From NCBI GenBank assembly GCA_963923955.1, contig OZ000552.1:1116001-1180000 (forward strand): DNA of 64,000 nt, written 5' to 3'. Position 1 is the first letter of the stretch; each line of letters opens with the position of its first letter. A program made the position numbers and the translations under genes. Below, in pieces: positions 56,742 to 64,000 of this stretch. Source of the DNA: G963923955 sp963923955. GTDB taxonomy: Bacteria > Pseudomonadota > Gammaproteobacteria > Eutrophobiales > Eutrophobiaceae. The notes under the pieces were generated by a model. It ran no database searches. It was not told the origin of the DNA and worked only from the letters and a program-made list of their open reading frames with translations.

Positions 56742-57206
56742 ATGCATGATCTGATCGTTCCCCTCTTAAAACTACCCCATCCCCCCCAAGAGAGAGCCGA
56801 CTTACTTGTCAGGGCGGTATTCCCCGCGGAAAAGCAAGACGCAGCGGCCTGGGTACGAAAGGAGTTTGGCTGCCGTTGGTGCTCAGAATTCGAGCATGCT
56901 TGCACATTGTCCCCAATTTCTGCATACCTTGCGATTTTCAAACAGCAGCTAGTTGGCTTTGCTTGTTACGATGCGGCAGCGAAAGGCGTATTTGGTCCAA
57001 TAGGGGTTGTGGCGTCTGCACAGGGCCGTGGCATCGGTACTGCGCTTTTGTTCCGAGCATTGACCGATATGCGTGCCAATGGTTACGTCTATGCAGTGAT
57101 TGGCGCTGCCGGGCCGATTGACTATTACCAACGAACAGTGGGTGCGAAGCAATTTGATGGCGGCTCTCCCGGATTTCTGGAGACGCTCCTCCGCCTGGAA
57201 CAATGA
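56742..57206 (+). CDS. GNAT-family N-acetyltransferase
   Basis: 154 aa from ATG 56742; an in-frame TTG at 56724 would add six residues. GNAT fold with the acetyl-CoA loop GVVASAQGRGIGTALLFRAL and C-terminal YAVIGAAGPIDYYQRTVGAKQF. Substrate unknown. In this locus it could re-acetylate amino sugars, as GlmA does in clostridial wall recycling, but that is only context-based inference. Last gene before the rpsO boundary. Confidence 0.85.
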   Translation: MHDLIVPLLKLPHPPQERADLLVRAVFPAEKQDAAAWVRKEFGCRWCSEFEHACTLSPISAYLAIFKQQLVGFACYDAAAKGVFGPIGVVASAQGRGIGTALLFRALTDMRANGYVYAVIGAAGPIDYYQRTVGAKQFDGGSPGFLETLLRLEQ

Positions 57207-57561
57207 CGGAACTCGCTGGCTGCCATTGGTGCCTAGTTTCTGATGCGCCAGGGGATCAGATTATCCTGCGCTCAAGCAGATAAGCTGCTCCATCCAGGGA
57301 TGGCCTTTTTCTTATGCAGGCTGATCTTGGTGAGGTGGTATTGAAGCAGGCCATAAACTGAACGCCATTGCCGAGAGATTGTCTCCGTGTAGGCATCATT
57401 CCAGGTCGCTGTGTGCCGTTCTGGGGCAGGCTCAATTTGCCGGATGCGCGATGCAACCGCTTCATCGCTGCCTGCTTGATTATGGCAAAATTGGCCGCAG
57501 CGTTTCCGGAATGTCGGCACCTTATTTGCCCCGATTGTCCTAAGTTAATTCTAAAATATAC
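57207..57561. other. Right boundary region before rpsO
   Basis: No convincing gene. A minus-strand open stretch (57272-57520) encodes RHTATWNDAYTETISRQWRS, which I do not recognise; it may be decayed mobile-element sequence. Ends at the rpsO promoter. Confidence 0.4.
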
Positions 57562-57590
57562 TTGTTCCCATTGGGGCGCATGGGTACAAT
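57562..57590 (+). promoter_or_regulatory. rpsO promoter
   Basis: TTGTTC (57562-57567), 17-bp spacer, TACAAT (57585-57590), about 45 bp before the start codon. Near-consensus sigma-70. The region from the end of the -35 to 57607 is duplicated at 38722-38764. Confidence 0.75.
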
Positions 57591-57607
57591 GGCGCCGATT
57601 TTCGAGC
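57565..57607 (+). repeat. 43-bp direct repeat, rpsO copy
   Basis: Differs from 38722-38764 at one base. Contains the -10 TACAAT and the presumed transcription start of rpsO. The two copies bracket nearly the whole inserted region. Confidence 0.85.
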
Positions 57608-57637
57608 AGGCAGGTTCTTCTAAGGAGCAGCTTTATT

Positions 57638-57907
57638 ATGACATTAAACCAGCAGCAGAGCGCTGATATTATCAGCGACTATCAACGCTCGGAAGGGGAC
57701 TCCGGCTCACCGGAAGTGCAGGTCGCCTTATTGAGCGCCCGTATTACAGATCTCTCCGGGCACTTCAAGGAACACAAAAAAGATCATCATTCGCGCCGCG
57801 GCCTGCTGAGAATGGTGAATCAGCGCCGTAAGCTGCTGGGTTATCTGAAGAACAAAGACCTGAATCGCTATCGTGAGCTAATCAGCCGCCTAGGCCTGCG
57901 CAGATAA
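57638..57907 (+). CDS. rpsO: 30S ribosomal protein S15
   Basis: 89 aa, the standard length. DSGSPEVQVALLSARITDLSGHFKEHKKDHHSRRGLLRMV is the S15 signature. TAAGGAG 10 bp upstream of the ATG at 57638 fixes the start; a longer upstream frame is spurious. S15 nucleates the 30S platform. Followed by pnp, as in E. coli. Confidence 0.98.
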   Translation: MTLNQQQSADIISDYQRSEGDSGSPEVQVALLSARITDLSGHFKEHKKDHHSRRGLLRMVNQRRKLLGYLKNKDLNRYRELISRLGLRR

Positions 57908-58007
57908 GCCCTTAATTTAGCCCAAAGAATTTAGCCTCAAGCCGCCCACTTTACATTCAATACTTTCTTAATTTTCCAACTACCCAATACACGTGAAGGA
58001 TAATACG

Positions 58008-60104
58008 ATGAACCCTGTCAAAAAAGAATTTCAATATGGTGCCCGGACCTTGGTGCTGGAGACTGGCCGCATGGCCCGCCAGGCCAGTGGGGCGGTTTTA
58101 TGCAGCATGGGCGACACTGTCGTGCTGGTCAGCTGTGTTGCGAGTAAAGACGCCGATACCGAGCGCGATTTTTTCCCGCTCACGGTGGATTATCAGGAAA
58201 GAACCTATGCGGCGGGCAAGATCCCCGGCGGCTTTTTCAAACGAGAAGGCAGGCCGTCGGAAAAAGAGACCCTGACCTCCCGCCTGATTGACCGCCCCAT
58301 CCGCCCGCTCTTCCCCAAATCATTCAGAAACGAAGTGCAGATCATCGCCAGCGTGCTGTCTCTCGACCCGGCGGTGGATCCCGATGTTTTGGCCTTGATC
58401 GGGGCCTCTGCTGCGGTAACGCTCTCCGGTGCGCCCTTTAACGGCCCTATTGGTGCGGCCCGGGTGGGTTATCGGGATGGCAATTACCTGCTGAACCCGA
58501 GCTTTGCTGCATTAAAGAACTCAGAGTTGGACCTGGTTGTCGCAGGCACGGACAGTTCGGTATTGATGGTCGAATCAGAAGCCAGGCAGCTGCCTGAAGA
58601 AGTCATGCTCGGCGCGGTCATGTACGGCCATGAGCAGATGCAGGGCGTGATCGAGCAGATCAAGGCGCTGGCTGTTGAGGCCGGCGTGAAGCCCTGGAAC
58701 TGGCAGGCGTCGGCGGCCGATCAGGAACTGGAGGGCGAAGTAGATAAGCGCTGTGCCGATCTGATCCGTGAGGCCTATGCCATTCGTGACAAGCTGAGTC
58801 GGCGTGATCGCTTGAGTGAAATCCGCAATGAAGTTGTGAGCAGGATCCAGGAAGAGCAGCCGGGACGCTGGGCGGATAAGGCAATCGCCGCAGTCATCGC
58901 GGCATTAGAGAGCGGCATTGTCCGCGGTGGTATCGTCTCCGGCGAGCCGCGCATTGACGGGCGTGAGCCGACGGCGATTCGCGATATTTCTGTCGCCGTA
59001 GGCCTGTTGCCGAGAACCCACGGTTCAGCCCTTTTTACCCGCGGTGAGACCCAGGCCCTGGTGGTCACCACTCTCGGCACCGAAAGAGACGCCCAGATCG
59101 TGGATGCCATAGAAGGCGAGCGCAAGGATCCATTCATGCTGCATTATAACTTTCCGCCCTATTGCGTGGGCGAGGCGGGGCGGATGCTGGGGCCGAAGCG
59201 CCGCGAGATCGGCCATGGCCGCTTGGCAAAACGCGGCATGATGGCGGTCATGCCGGATCCCGATGACTTTCCTTATGTCATTCGCGTTGTTTCCGAGATT
59301 ACTGAATCAAATGGCTCCAGTTCGATGGCGAGCGTGTGCGGTGCCAGCCTTTCCCTGATGGATGCGGGCGTGGGCACTGCTGCGCCGGTCGCCGGCATTG
59401 CCATGGGCCTGATCAAAGAAAGCGACAAGTTCGTGGTCCTATCCGACATCATGGGCGATGAAGATCACTTGGGCGATATGGACTTCAAGGTGGCCGGCAC
59501 AGAACAAGGCATCAACGCCCTGCAGATGGACATCAAGATCGACGGCATCACCCGCGAGATCATGGAGGTTGCGCTGGAACAGGCCAAGGCCGGACGCTTG
59601 CACATCCTGGATGAGATGAATGCCGCGCTTGCCGCCCCCCGCCAGGAAATGTCCGAGTTCGCCCCGCGCATCACCACGATCAAGATCCATCCGGACAAGA
59701 TCCGTGATGTGATCGGCAAGGGGGGAGCGACCATTCGCGCCATTACGGATGAAACCGGCACCACGATCGATATCGATGACAGCGGTGTGGTCAAGATCTA
59801 TTCCGCGGACAAGGCCGAGAGCGAGGCGGCGCGCCGGCGCATTGAAGACTTAACGGCTGATATCGAAGTCGGCAAGGTCTATAAGGGGCGCGTGGCCAAG
59901 ATCATGGACTTCGGCGCCTTTGTTAATATCCTGCCTGGCAAGGATGGCCTGGTGCATATCTCCCAGATCTCACGGGAACGGGTAGAGAACGTGACGGATG
60001 AATTGTCCGAGGGCGATTTTGTCAAGGTCAAAGTGCTGGAAATCGATAAACAGGGCAGGGTGCGCCTGAGCATGAAGGCGGTGGGCGAGGCAACAGTAGC
60101 TTAA
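58008..60104 (+). CDS. pnp: Polynucleotide phosphorylase
   Basis: 698 aa from ATG 58008 (MNPVKKEFQYGARTLVLETG, GAAGGA upstream). Two RNase PH domains (GRPSEKETLTSRLIDRPIRPL; RIDGREPTAIRDISVAVG), KH (IRDVIGKGGATIRAIT) and S1 (VYKGRVAKIMDFGAFVNILPG). Phosphorolytic 3'-5' exoribonuclease, degradosome component. An intrinsic terminator lies 175 bp downstream. Confidence 0.98.
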   Translation: MNPVKKEFQYGARTLVLETGRMARQASGAVLCSMGDTVVLVSCVASKDADTERDFFPLTVDYQERTYAAGKIPGGFFKREGRPSEKETLTSRLIDRPIRPLFPKSFRNEVQIIASVLSLDPAVDPDVLALIGASAAVTLSGAPFNGPIGAARVGYRDGNYLLNPSFAALKNSELDLVVAGTDSSVLMVESEARQLPEEVMLGAVMYGHEQMQGVIEQIKALAVEAGVKPWNWQASAADQELEGEVDKRCADLIREAYAIRDKLSRRDRLSEIRNEVVSRIQEEQPGRWADKAIAAVIAALESGIVRGGIVSGEPRIDGREPTAIRDISVAVGLLPRTHGSALFTRGETQALVVTTLGTERDAQIVDAIEGERKDPFMLHYNFPPYCVGEAGRMLGPKRREIGHGRLAKRGMMAVMPDPDDFPYVIRVVSEITESNGSSSMASVCGASLSLMDAGVGTAAPVAGIAMGLIKESDKFVVLSDIMGDEDHLGDMDFKVAGTEQGINALQMDIKIDGITREIMEVALEQAKAGRLHILDEMNAALAAPRQEMSEFAPRITTIKIHPDKIRDVIGKGGATIRAITDETGTTIDIDDSGVVKIYSADKAESEAARRRIEDLTADIEVGKVYKGRVAKIMDFGAFVNILPGKDGLVHISQISRERVENVTDELSEGDFVKVKVLEIDKQGRVRLSMKAVGEATVA

Positions 60105-60150
60105 GTATATGCGTAAACCAAGAGCGCCGCAGTGGCCCTTATGGCTCGTC

Positions 60151-60198
60151 ATTCCCCGTGTCAGGCACGGGGCGGGCTCTGGCCTGACCAGGAATCCA
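60151..60198. repeat. GTCATTCC...GGAATCCA interspersed repeat
   Basis: Begins GTCATTCCCCGTGTCAGGCA and ends TGACCAGGAATCCAT; internal CCCCGTG/CACGGGG hairpin. A related copy is at 60536-60620 and a fragment at 16265-16290. Confidence 0.6.
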
Positions 60199-60278
60199 TG
60201 AAAACCCTAGGTCAAACCGGGGACAAGTTGTGCGCTCCCTGCATCATCTTTTAAGAGCCTCCCTTGCCCTAAACCAAC

Positions 60279-60300
60279 AAGGGTCGCAGTGACCCTTTTT
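60279..60300 (+). terminator. Intrinsic terminator after pnp
   Basis: AAGGGTC / GACCCTT stem, GCAGT loop, followed by T-run. 175 bp after the pnp stop. Confidence 0.75.
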
Positions 60301-60535
60301 ATTTGGGTCTTGCCTGGCAGAGCAGTTTTTCTCGGAGGTATCCTGACCGAGTGTTGGCAATGTTGGAAGCCCCCGAAATTCTTGACTTGCGACATATCGC
60401 CCGCCCTGATGCTATCCCGAACACATTCACAAAGACCGCTTGGCACTTCCCTTTGATCACCGCCCGGTGACTGGATGCCGTCCCATCCCCGGACGGAATC
60501 ACGATCCTTTCGTCGTCCATCTCCCAGTCAACAAT

Positions 60536-60620
60536 GTCATTCCCGGCGTGACCAGGAATCCATAGAAGGTTCCGTAAGAAATCCGATGGATGCCTGCCCC
60601 TGCTCGCAGGCAGGGATGAC
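60536..60620. repeat. GTCATTCC...GGGATGAC interspersed repeat
   Basis: GTCATTCCCGGCGTGACCAGG at the left and CAGGCAGGGATGACC at the right form inverted ends. Also contains GGAATCCATAGAAGG. Same family as 60151-60198. Confidence 0.55.
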
Positions 60621-60878
60621 CTTAGCCTGTTTGCCAGTGATGCACATATTGACCTTTGCATAGAAGAGCACTTGGAAGTCGTCTCTTTTCATTGGCAGCA
60701 CCCGCCGAGGGCATGGATAAAAAGATTACAGATTAGTCAGCGCTATTTCCTTATCCAACAAGTTTTATTTCCCTTACAGCCAAGTACAGCTAGGCCGGGC
60801 TCGCTAAGATAGCCTGGCCGATGATCGACCAGCTCATCGACGAGTTATAGCGGCATATATTCCATAGGGGAGACAGGC

Positions 60879-63158
60879 ATGAAAAATAGATTTACGCTGC
60901 TTTTTATCAGCATCTGCGCCGGATGTTTTCTGTTCCAAACTGCCTCGCAGGCGCAAATTGAAGAGATTGTCGTTACCGCACAGAAACGGGAACAAAACCT
61001 GCAGGATACGCCCATCGCCATTACTGTGTTTTCCAGCGAGAGCCTTGCTGCGCGGATGATCACCGATATATCAAAGCTCGCTGATTTCACCCCGAATGTC
61101 ATCTTTGATGCCACAGCACCGATCAGCGGTGTGTCCAGCGGTGCGGTCGTATTCATTCGCGGTATCGGCCAACTGGATTTCAGCCTAACAACCGACCCGG
61201 GTGTCGGCACCTATATCGATGGTGTGTATTCTTCCCGTTCGATAGGCGGGGTCTTGGATGTCTCGGAGATTGAGCGCATCGAGATCCTGCGCGGCTCACA
61301 AGGCACCCTGTTCGGGCGCAATACTATAGGCGGGGCGATCAGCATCACCACCAGACGACCGGCACCGGAGTTCGGCGGCAGCGTGGAGGCGACAATAGGG
61401 GAATTCGACCGCATCGATTTCAAGGGCGCAGTAGATCTCCCGCTTGCCGAGAAATTCCTGACAAAATTCGCCTTCTCCAGCAAAAATCGTGACGGCTTTG
61501 TCAAGCGCACGACCGTAGGCGACAAACTGGGCGATGAGGAGCGTCATTCGGCGCGGGCCTCGTTTTTATTCACGCCGAACGCCGATATCGACCTATATGC
61601 CACCTTGGATTATGCCAAGATCAACGAACAGAGCGCGGGCTCGGTGCTGGTGGGCATAACTGAGAACCCCGGCGTGCCCGCCCTGGGCCTCGCGCCCAGC
61701 AGCACCTTTGCCTATAACCGCATCTTCGTCCCCCAGAACCCCGGCGCCGTGCCTTATGATGAGCGCTTCTTGCTGGGCGGAGACAATGATCGCACCTTTG
61801 CCACCGGGCCGACCGGGACGAAATTAGACAGCTTTGGTGCAACCCTGACTTTTAGCTGGTCGCTGCCCTGGTTTGAGTTCAAATCCATTAGCTCCTATCG
61901 CGAGACGGACGGTGAGTTTTATCGCGACCCGGACGGCGCCCCCTTCGCCATTACCGAGACCAGTAACACGAATTACCGGCACGAACAATTCAGCCAGGAA
62001 ATACAACTCACCGGCAGCCTCTTTGCCGAGCGCCTGCAATATGCAGCCGGCGCGTATTTCTTTGCAGAAGAAGGCAACGATGATGTGCTGGTGCCGATCT
62101 TCGCGCCCTTGCCGGGTGGCCAGGCCGCAGCGCCGGTGTGGATCAATAACTTTGTCGGTGTTGATAACAGCAGCCGCGCCTTTTTTGCACAGGGCACCTT
62201 TGATTTGAGCGAGAAGCTCGCGCTGACCCTTGGCCTGCGCCATACGCGCGATAAAAAGGTCTTTGGCTATAATCAATATATCTCTGCCGACCCAAAAGGC
62301 GCAATCGCACTCGTTCCGCTGCTGCCCGGCGGCGGCCCCGGCGTTGCCTTGACCGAGGTAGAGGATCAATTCACGGAATTAAATATCCGTGCCGGGGTGG
62401 AATATCAATTCAACGACGACACGCTGTTTTATTTCAGCTATGCCGATGGTTTTAAGAGCGGCGGCTTTAACACGCGCTATGTCGTGCCCCGTACCGAGCC
62501 TTTGGCCTTTGACCCGGAGACGCTGGAATCATTTGAAGCAGGCGTGAAATGGCAGGGCTGGGATGACCGTCTGCGCATCAACGCCGCCGGCTTTGTGAGT
62601 AAATACAGCGATGTCCAGATCCAGCTATTTGAAACCGGCGGCGGGCCCTTGACCCAGAATGCCGGCGTGGCGGACATTAGCGGCGTCGAGCTGGAACTTG
62701 CCCTGGTGCCGGTGGAGAACCTCCTGCTTAATGCCGGCTTGGGTTATATCAATGCCAAATACGATGAACTGAATCTGCCGACAACGATTGTTGCGCAGGG
62801 GATTACCTTAGACACCAAGCTGCCCAATACGCCGGAGATGACGCTGAATATTTCGGCTGAATATGTCTGGCCGGTGTCCTGGGGTGCGCTGGCGCTGCGC
62901 GGCGACTATCGCTATACCGATGATCTATTCAATGATGCGCAGAACTCGCCTTTTCTGTTTCAGGAGGCCTATCATACCCTGAACGCCTCCTTGACATGGA
63001 CCAGCAATGACGCCGCCTGGGACCTGGTCGTCTTCGCCACTAACCTGACGGATGCGCGATTCATCATCAGTGGTGATTCGAACTTTGGTCTGGGCTTTCA
63101 TGAGGCGAACTATAATCGACCGAGAGAATTTGGCGCCACCGTGCGTTATCGTTTCTGA
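60879..63158 (+). CDS. TonB-dependent receptor 3
   Basis: 759 aa. Signal peptide (LLFISICAGCFLFQTASQA-Q), TonB box IEEIVVTAQKREQNLQDTPIAITV, plug with IRGIGQLDFSLTTDPGVGTYIDGVY and ILRGSQGTLFGRNTIGGAISI, barrel ending NRPREFGATVRYRF. Unlike receptors 1 and 2 it has no homopolymer tract. Followed 45 bp later by a nitrilase gene on the same strand, so the two may share a transcript. Ligand unknown. Confidence 0.95.
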   Translation: MKNRFTLLFISICAGCFLFQTASQAQIEEIVVTAQKREQNLQDTPIAITVFSSESLAARMITDISKLADFTPNVIFDATAPISGVSSGAVVFIRGIGQLDFSLTTDPGVGTYIDGVYSSRSIGGVLDVSEIERIEILRGSQGTLFGRNTIGGAISITTRRPAPEFGGSVEATIGEFDRIDFKGAVDLPLAEKFLTKFAFSSKNRDGFVKRTTVGDKLGDEERHSARASFLFTPNADIDLYATLDYAKINEQSAGSVLVGITENPGVPALGLAPSSTFAYNRIFVPQNPGAVPYDERFLLGGDNDRTFATGPTGTKLDSFGATLTFSWSLPWFEFKSISSYRETDGEFYRDPDGAPFAITETSNTNYRHEQFSQEIQLTGSLFAERLQYAAGAYFFAEEGNDDVLVPIFAPLPGGQAAAPVWINNFVGVDNSSRAFFAQGTFDLSEKLALTLGLRHTRDKKVFGYNQYISADPKGAIALVPLLPGGGPGVALTEVEDQFTELNIRAGVEYQFNDDTLFYFSYADGFKSGGFNTRYVVPRTEPLAFDPETLESFEAGVKWQGWDDRLRINAAGFVSKYSDVQIQLFETGGGPLTQNAGVADISGVELELALVPVENLLLNAGLGYINAKYDELNLPTTIVAQGITLDTKLPNTPEMTLNISAEYVWPVSWGALALRGDYRYTDDLFNDAQNSPFLFQEAYHTLNASLTWTSNDAAWDLVVFATNLTDARFIISGDSNFGLGFHEANYNRPREFGATVRYRF

Positions 63159-63203
63159 TAATCGTTATTATTTTTCTGCAAGACACTTAGGGAGTTATTG
63201 CCT

Positions 63204-64000
63204 ATGAACAGTCATTACAAGGCCGCTGTGGTGCAGGCCGCCCCCGTCTTCTTGCAGCTTGATGCGTGCCTTGACAAGGGCATAGCCTACATAGAAGAGG
63301 CGGCCGGCAATGGGGCGAAGATCATCGGCTTTCCGGAGACCTGGATACCGGGCTATCCCTGGTGGATCTGGCTGGATGCGCCGATTGACGGCCTGCGCTT
63401 TGTGCAGCAATACCATGAAAACAGCCTGTCCAGAGACAGCGAGGCATTACAGCGACTCTGTGATGCAGCACGTGATAACGAGATTGTTGTCGTCATGGGG
63501 GCGAGCGAGCGGGCCGGCGGCTCTTTGTACATCGCGCAGTTCTTTATCGATGCGGATGGAACCTTGTTGGATGTGCGCCGTAAACTAAAGCCGACCCATG
63601 TTGAACGAACCGTCTTTGGCGATGGTTATGGCGACAACCTTAAGGTGTATGAGACCGGGCTTGGGCGCCTGGGCGGCCTGTGCTGCTGGGAACACCTGCA
63701 ACCGCTGAGCAAGTATGCCTTGTATGCGCAGAACGAACAGCTGCATGTCGGCTGCTGGCCCTCATTCAGCCTGTACACTGGCAAGGCCTACAGCCTCGGC
63801 GCGCAGATGAACCTGGCGGCTTCTTCGGTCTATGCGGCGGAAGGGCAGGCCTATTTTCTCGCCTCCTGCGGCGTGGTTTCCCCGCAGATCGCAGAGCTGG
63901 TGGCCGATACTTCAGAGAAGCAGGCATTGCTGCCGCCGGGCGGGGGACACGCCATGATCTTCGGCCCGGACGGGGCGGCGATGTGTGCGCCGCTTGCTGA
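63204..64000 (+). CDS. Nitrilase (carbon-nitrogen hydrolase), 5' part
   Basis: 265 codons visible; runs off the window. Starts MNSHYKAAVVQAAPVFLQLD with GGGAG 10-15 bp upstream. Catalytic triad in place: Glu45 (GFPETWIPGYPWW), Lys in RRKLKPTHVERTV, Cys161 in GGLCCWEHLQPL. These motifs are those of true nitrilases (nitrile to carboxylic acid and ammonia) rather than amidases. Placed behind TonB receptor 3. Confidence 0.93.
   Translation, partial: MNSHYKAAVVQAAPVFLQLDACLDKGIAYIEEAAGNGAKIIGFPETWIPGYPWWIWLDAPIDGLRFVQQYHENSLSRDSEALQRLCDAARDNEIVVVMGASERAGGSLYIAQFFIDADGTLLDVRRKLKPTHVERTVFGDGYGDNLKVYETGLGRLGGLCCWEHLQPLSKYALYAQNEQLHVGCWPSFSLYTGKAYSLGAQMNLAASSVYAAEGQAYFLASCGVVSPQIAELVADTSEKQALLPPGGGHAMIFGPDGAAMCAPLA

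Larger units (their letters stand above)
60105..60878. other. Repeat-rich gap between pnp and TonB receptor 3
   Basis: 774 bp without a credible gene. Holds GTCATTCC...GGAATCCA repeats at 60151-60198 and 60536-60620, the pnp terminator, and the 5' leader of the receptor gene (GGGGAG ribosome-binding site near 60867). Confidence 0.6.

Noticed and set aside
57368..57637. 90-codon upstream extension of rpsO
   Set aside because: S15 has a fixed length of 89 aa; a strong Shine-Dalgarno and ATG at 57638 and the promoter at 57562 lie within the extension.
60299..60661. Minus-strand open frame after pnp
   Set aside because: Composed of intergenic repeat sequence and the terminator complement; no family match.

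Overview
The window looks like part of a gammaproteobacterial chromosome. Support comes from gene order: pheT(end)-ihfA-merR-tRNA-Pro, surE-pcm-nlpD-rpoS, rnhA-dnaQ, and tRNA-fMet-rimP-nusA-infB-rbfA-truB ... rpsO-pnp. The cell envelope is Gram-negative (TolC, MltA/MltD, Aas, three TonB-dependent receptors). I cannot name the genus.

Region by region. 1-2361: end of pheT, ihfA, a MerR regulator and tRNA-Pro(GGG). The 3' 50 bp of this tRNA are repeated 934 bp downstream and enclose only two small genes, so this looks like a minimal tRNA-integrated element. 2494-7391: glmS, an HPt protein and a hybrid histidine kinase. 7527-12866 (minus strand): apt, a family 2 glycosyltransferase, a nucleoside phosphorylase-like protein, an SPL-type radical SAM protein, a PCMT-like methyltransferase and tolC, closely packed. 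13034-20570: exported PCMT, aas, mltD, a methyltransferase, rnhA, dnaQ, grxD. 20766-28635: a membrane protein, argD, argF, surE, pcm, nlpD, rpoS, an Mth938-like protein, adk and a Lys/Ala/Val repeat protein. 28824-31331: a Memo-AMMECR1 fusion divergent from its radical SAM partner. 31388-37554: tRNA-fMet and the rimP-nusA-infB-rbfA-truB translation operon.

37555-57607 is the most interesting part. About 20 kb of visibly more AT-rich DNA lies between truB and rpsO, which are normally neighbours. A 43-bp copy of the rpsO promoter region sits at its left side (38722-38764) and the functional one at its right (57565-57607). IS remnants occur in several places. The cargo is a coherent amino-sugar/peptidoglycan-sugar locus: GH84-type N-acetylglucosaminidase, sodium:solute symporter, BadF/BadG-type sugar kinase, TonB receptor, MltA lytic transglycosylase, secreted phosphoesterase, D-lactate dehydrogenase, GntR regulator, MurNAc-6-P etherase MurQ, a nagA fragment, a second TonB receptor and a GNAT acetyltransferase. 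The pairing of MurQ (releases D-lactate) with Dld (oxidises D-lactate) points to N-acetylmuramic acid as a substrate. Both TonB receptor genes contain very long homopolymers (40 C and 26 G). As written, the first receptor is out of frame at its tract and the second is in frame. This suggests phase-variable uptake of cell-wall sugars, provided the tracts are not sequencing artefacts. GGTAAT/GGTAT-type half-sites lie near all four presumed promoters of the locus.

57638-64000: rpsO, pnp, a repeat-rich gap, a third TonB receptor and the start of a nitrilase that runs off the window.
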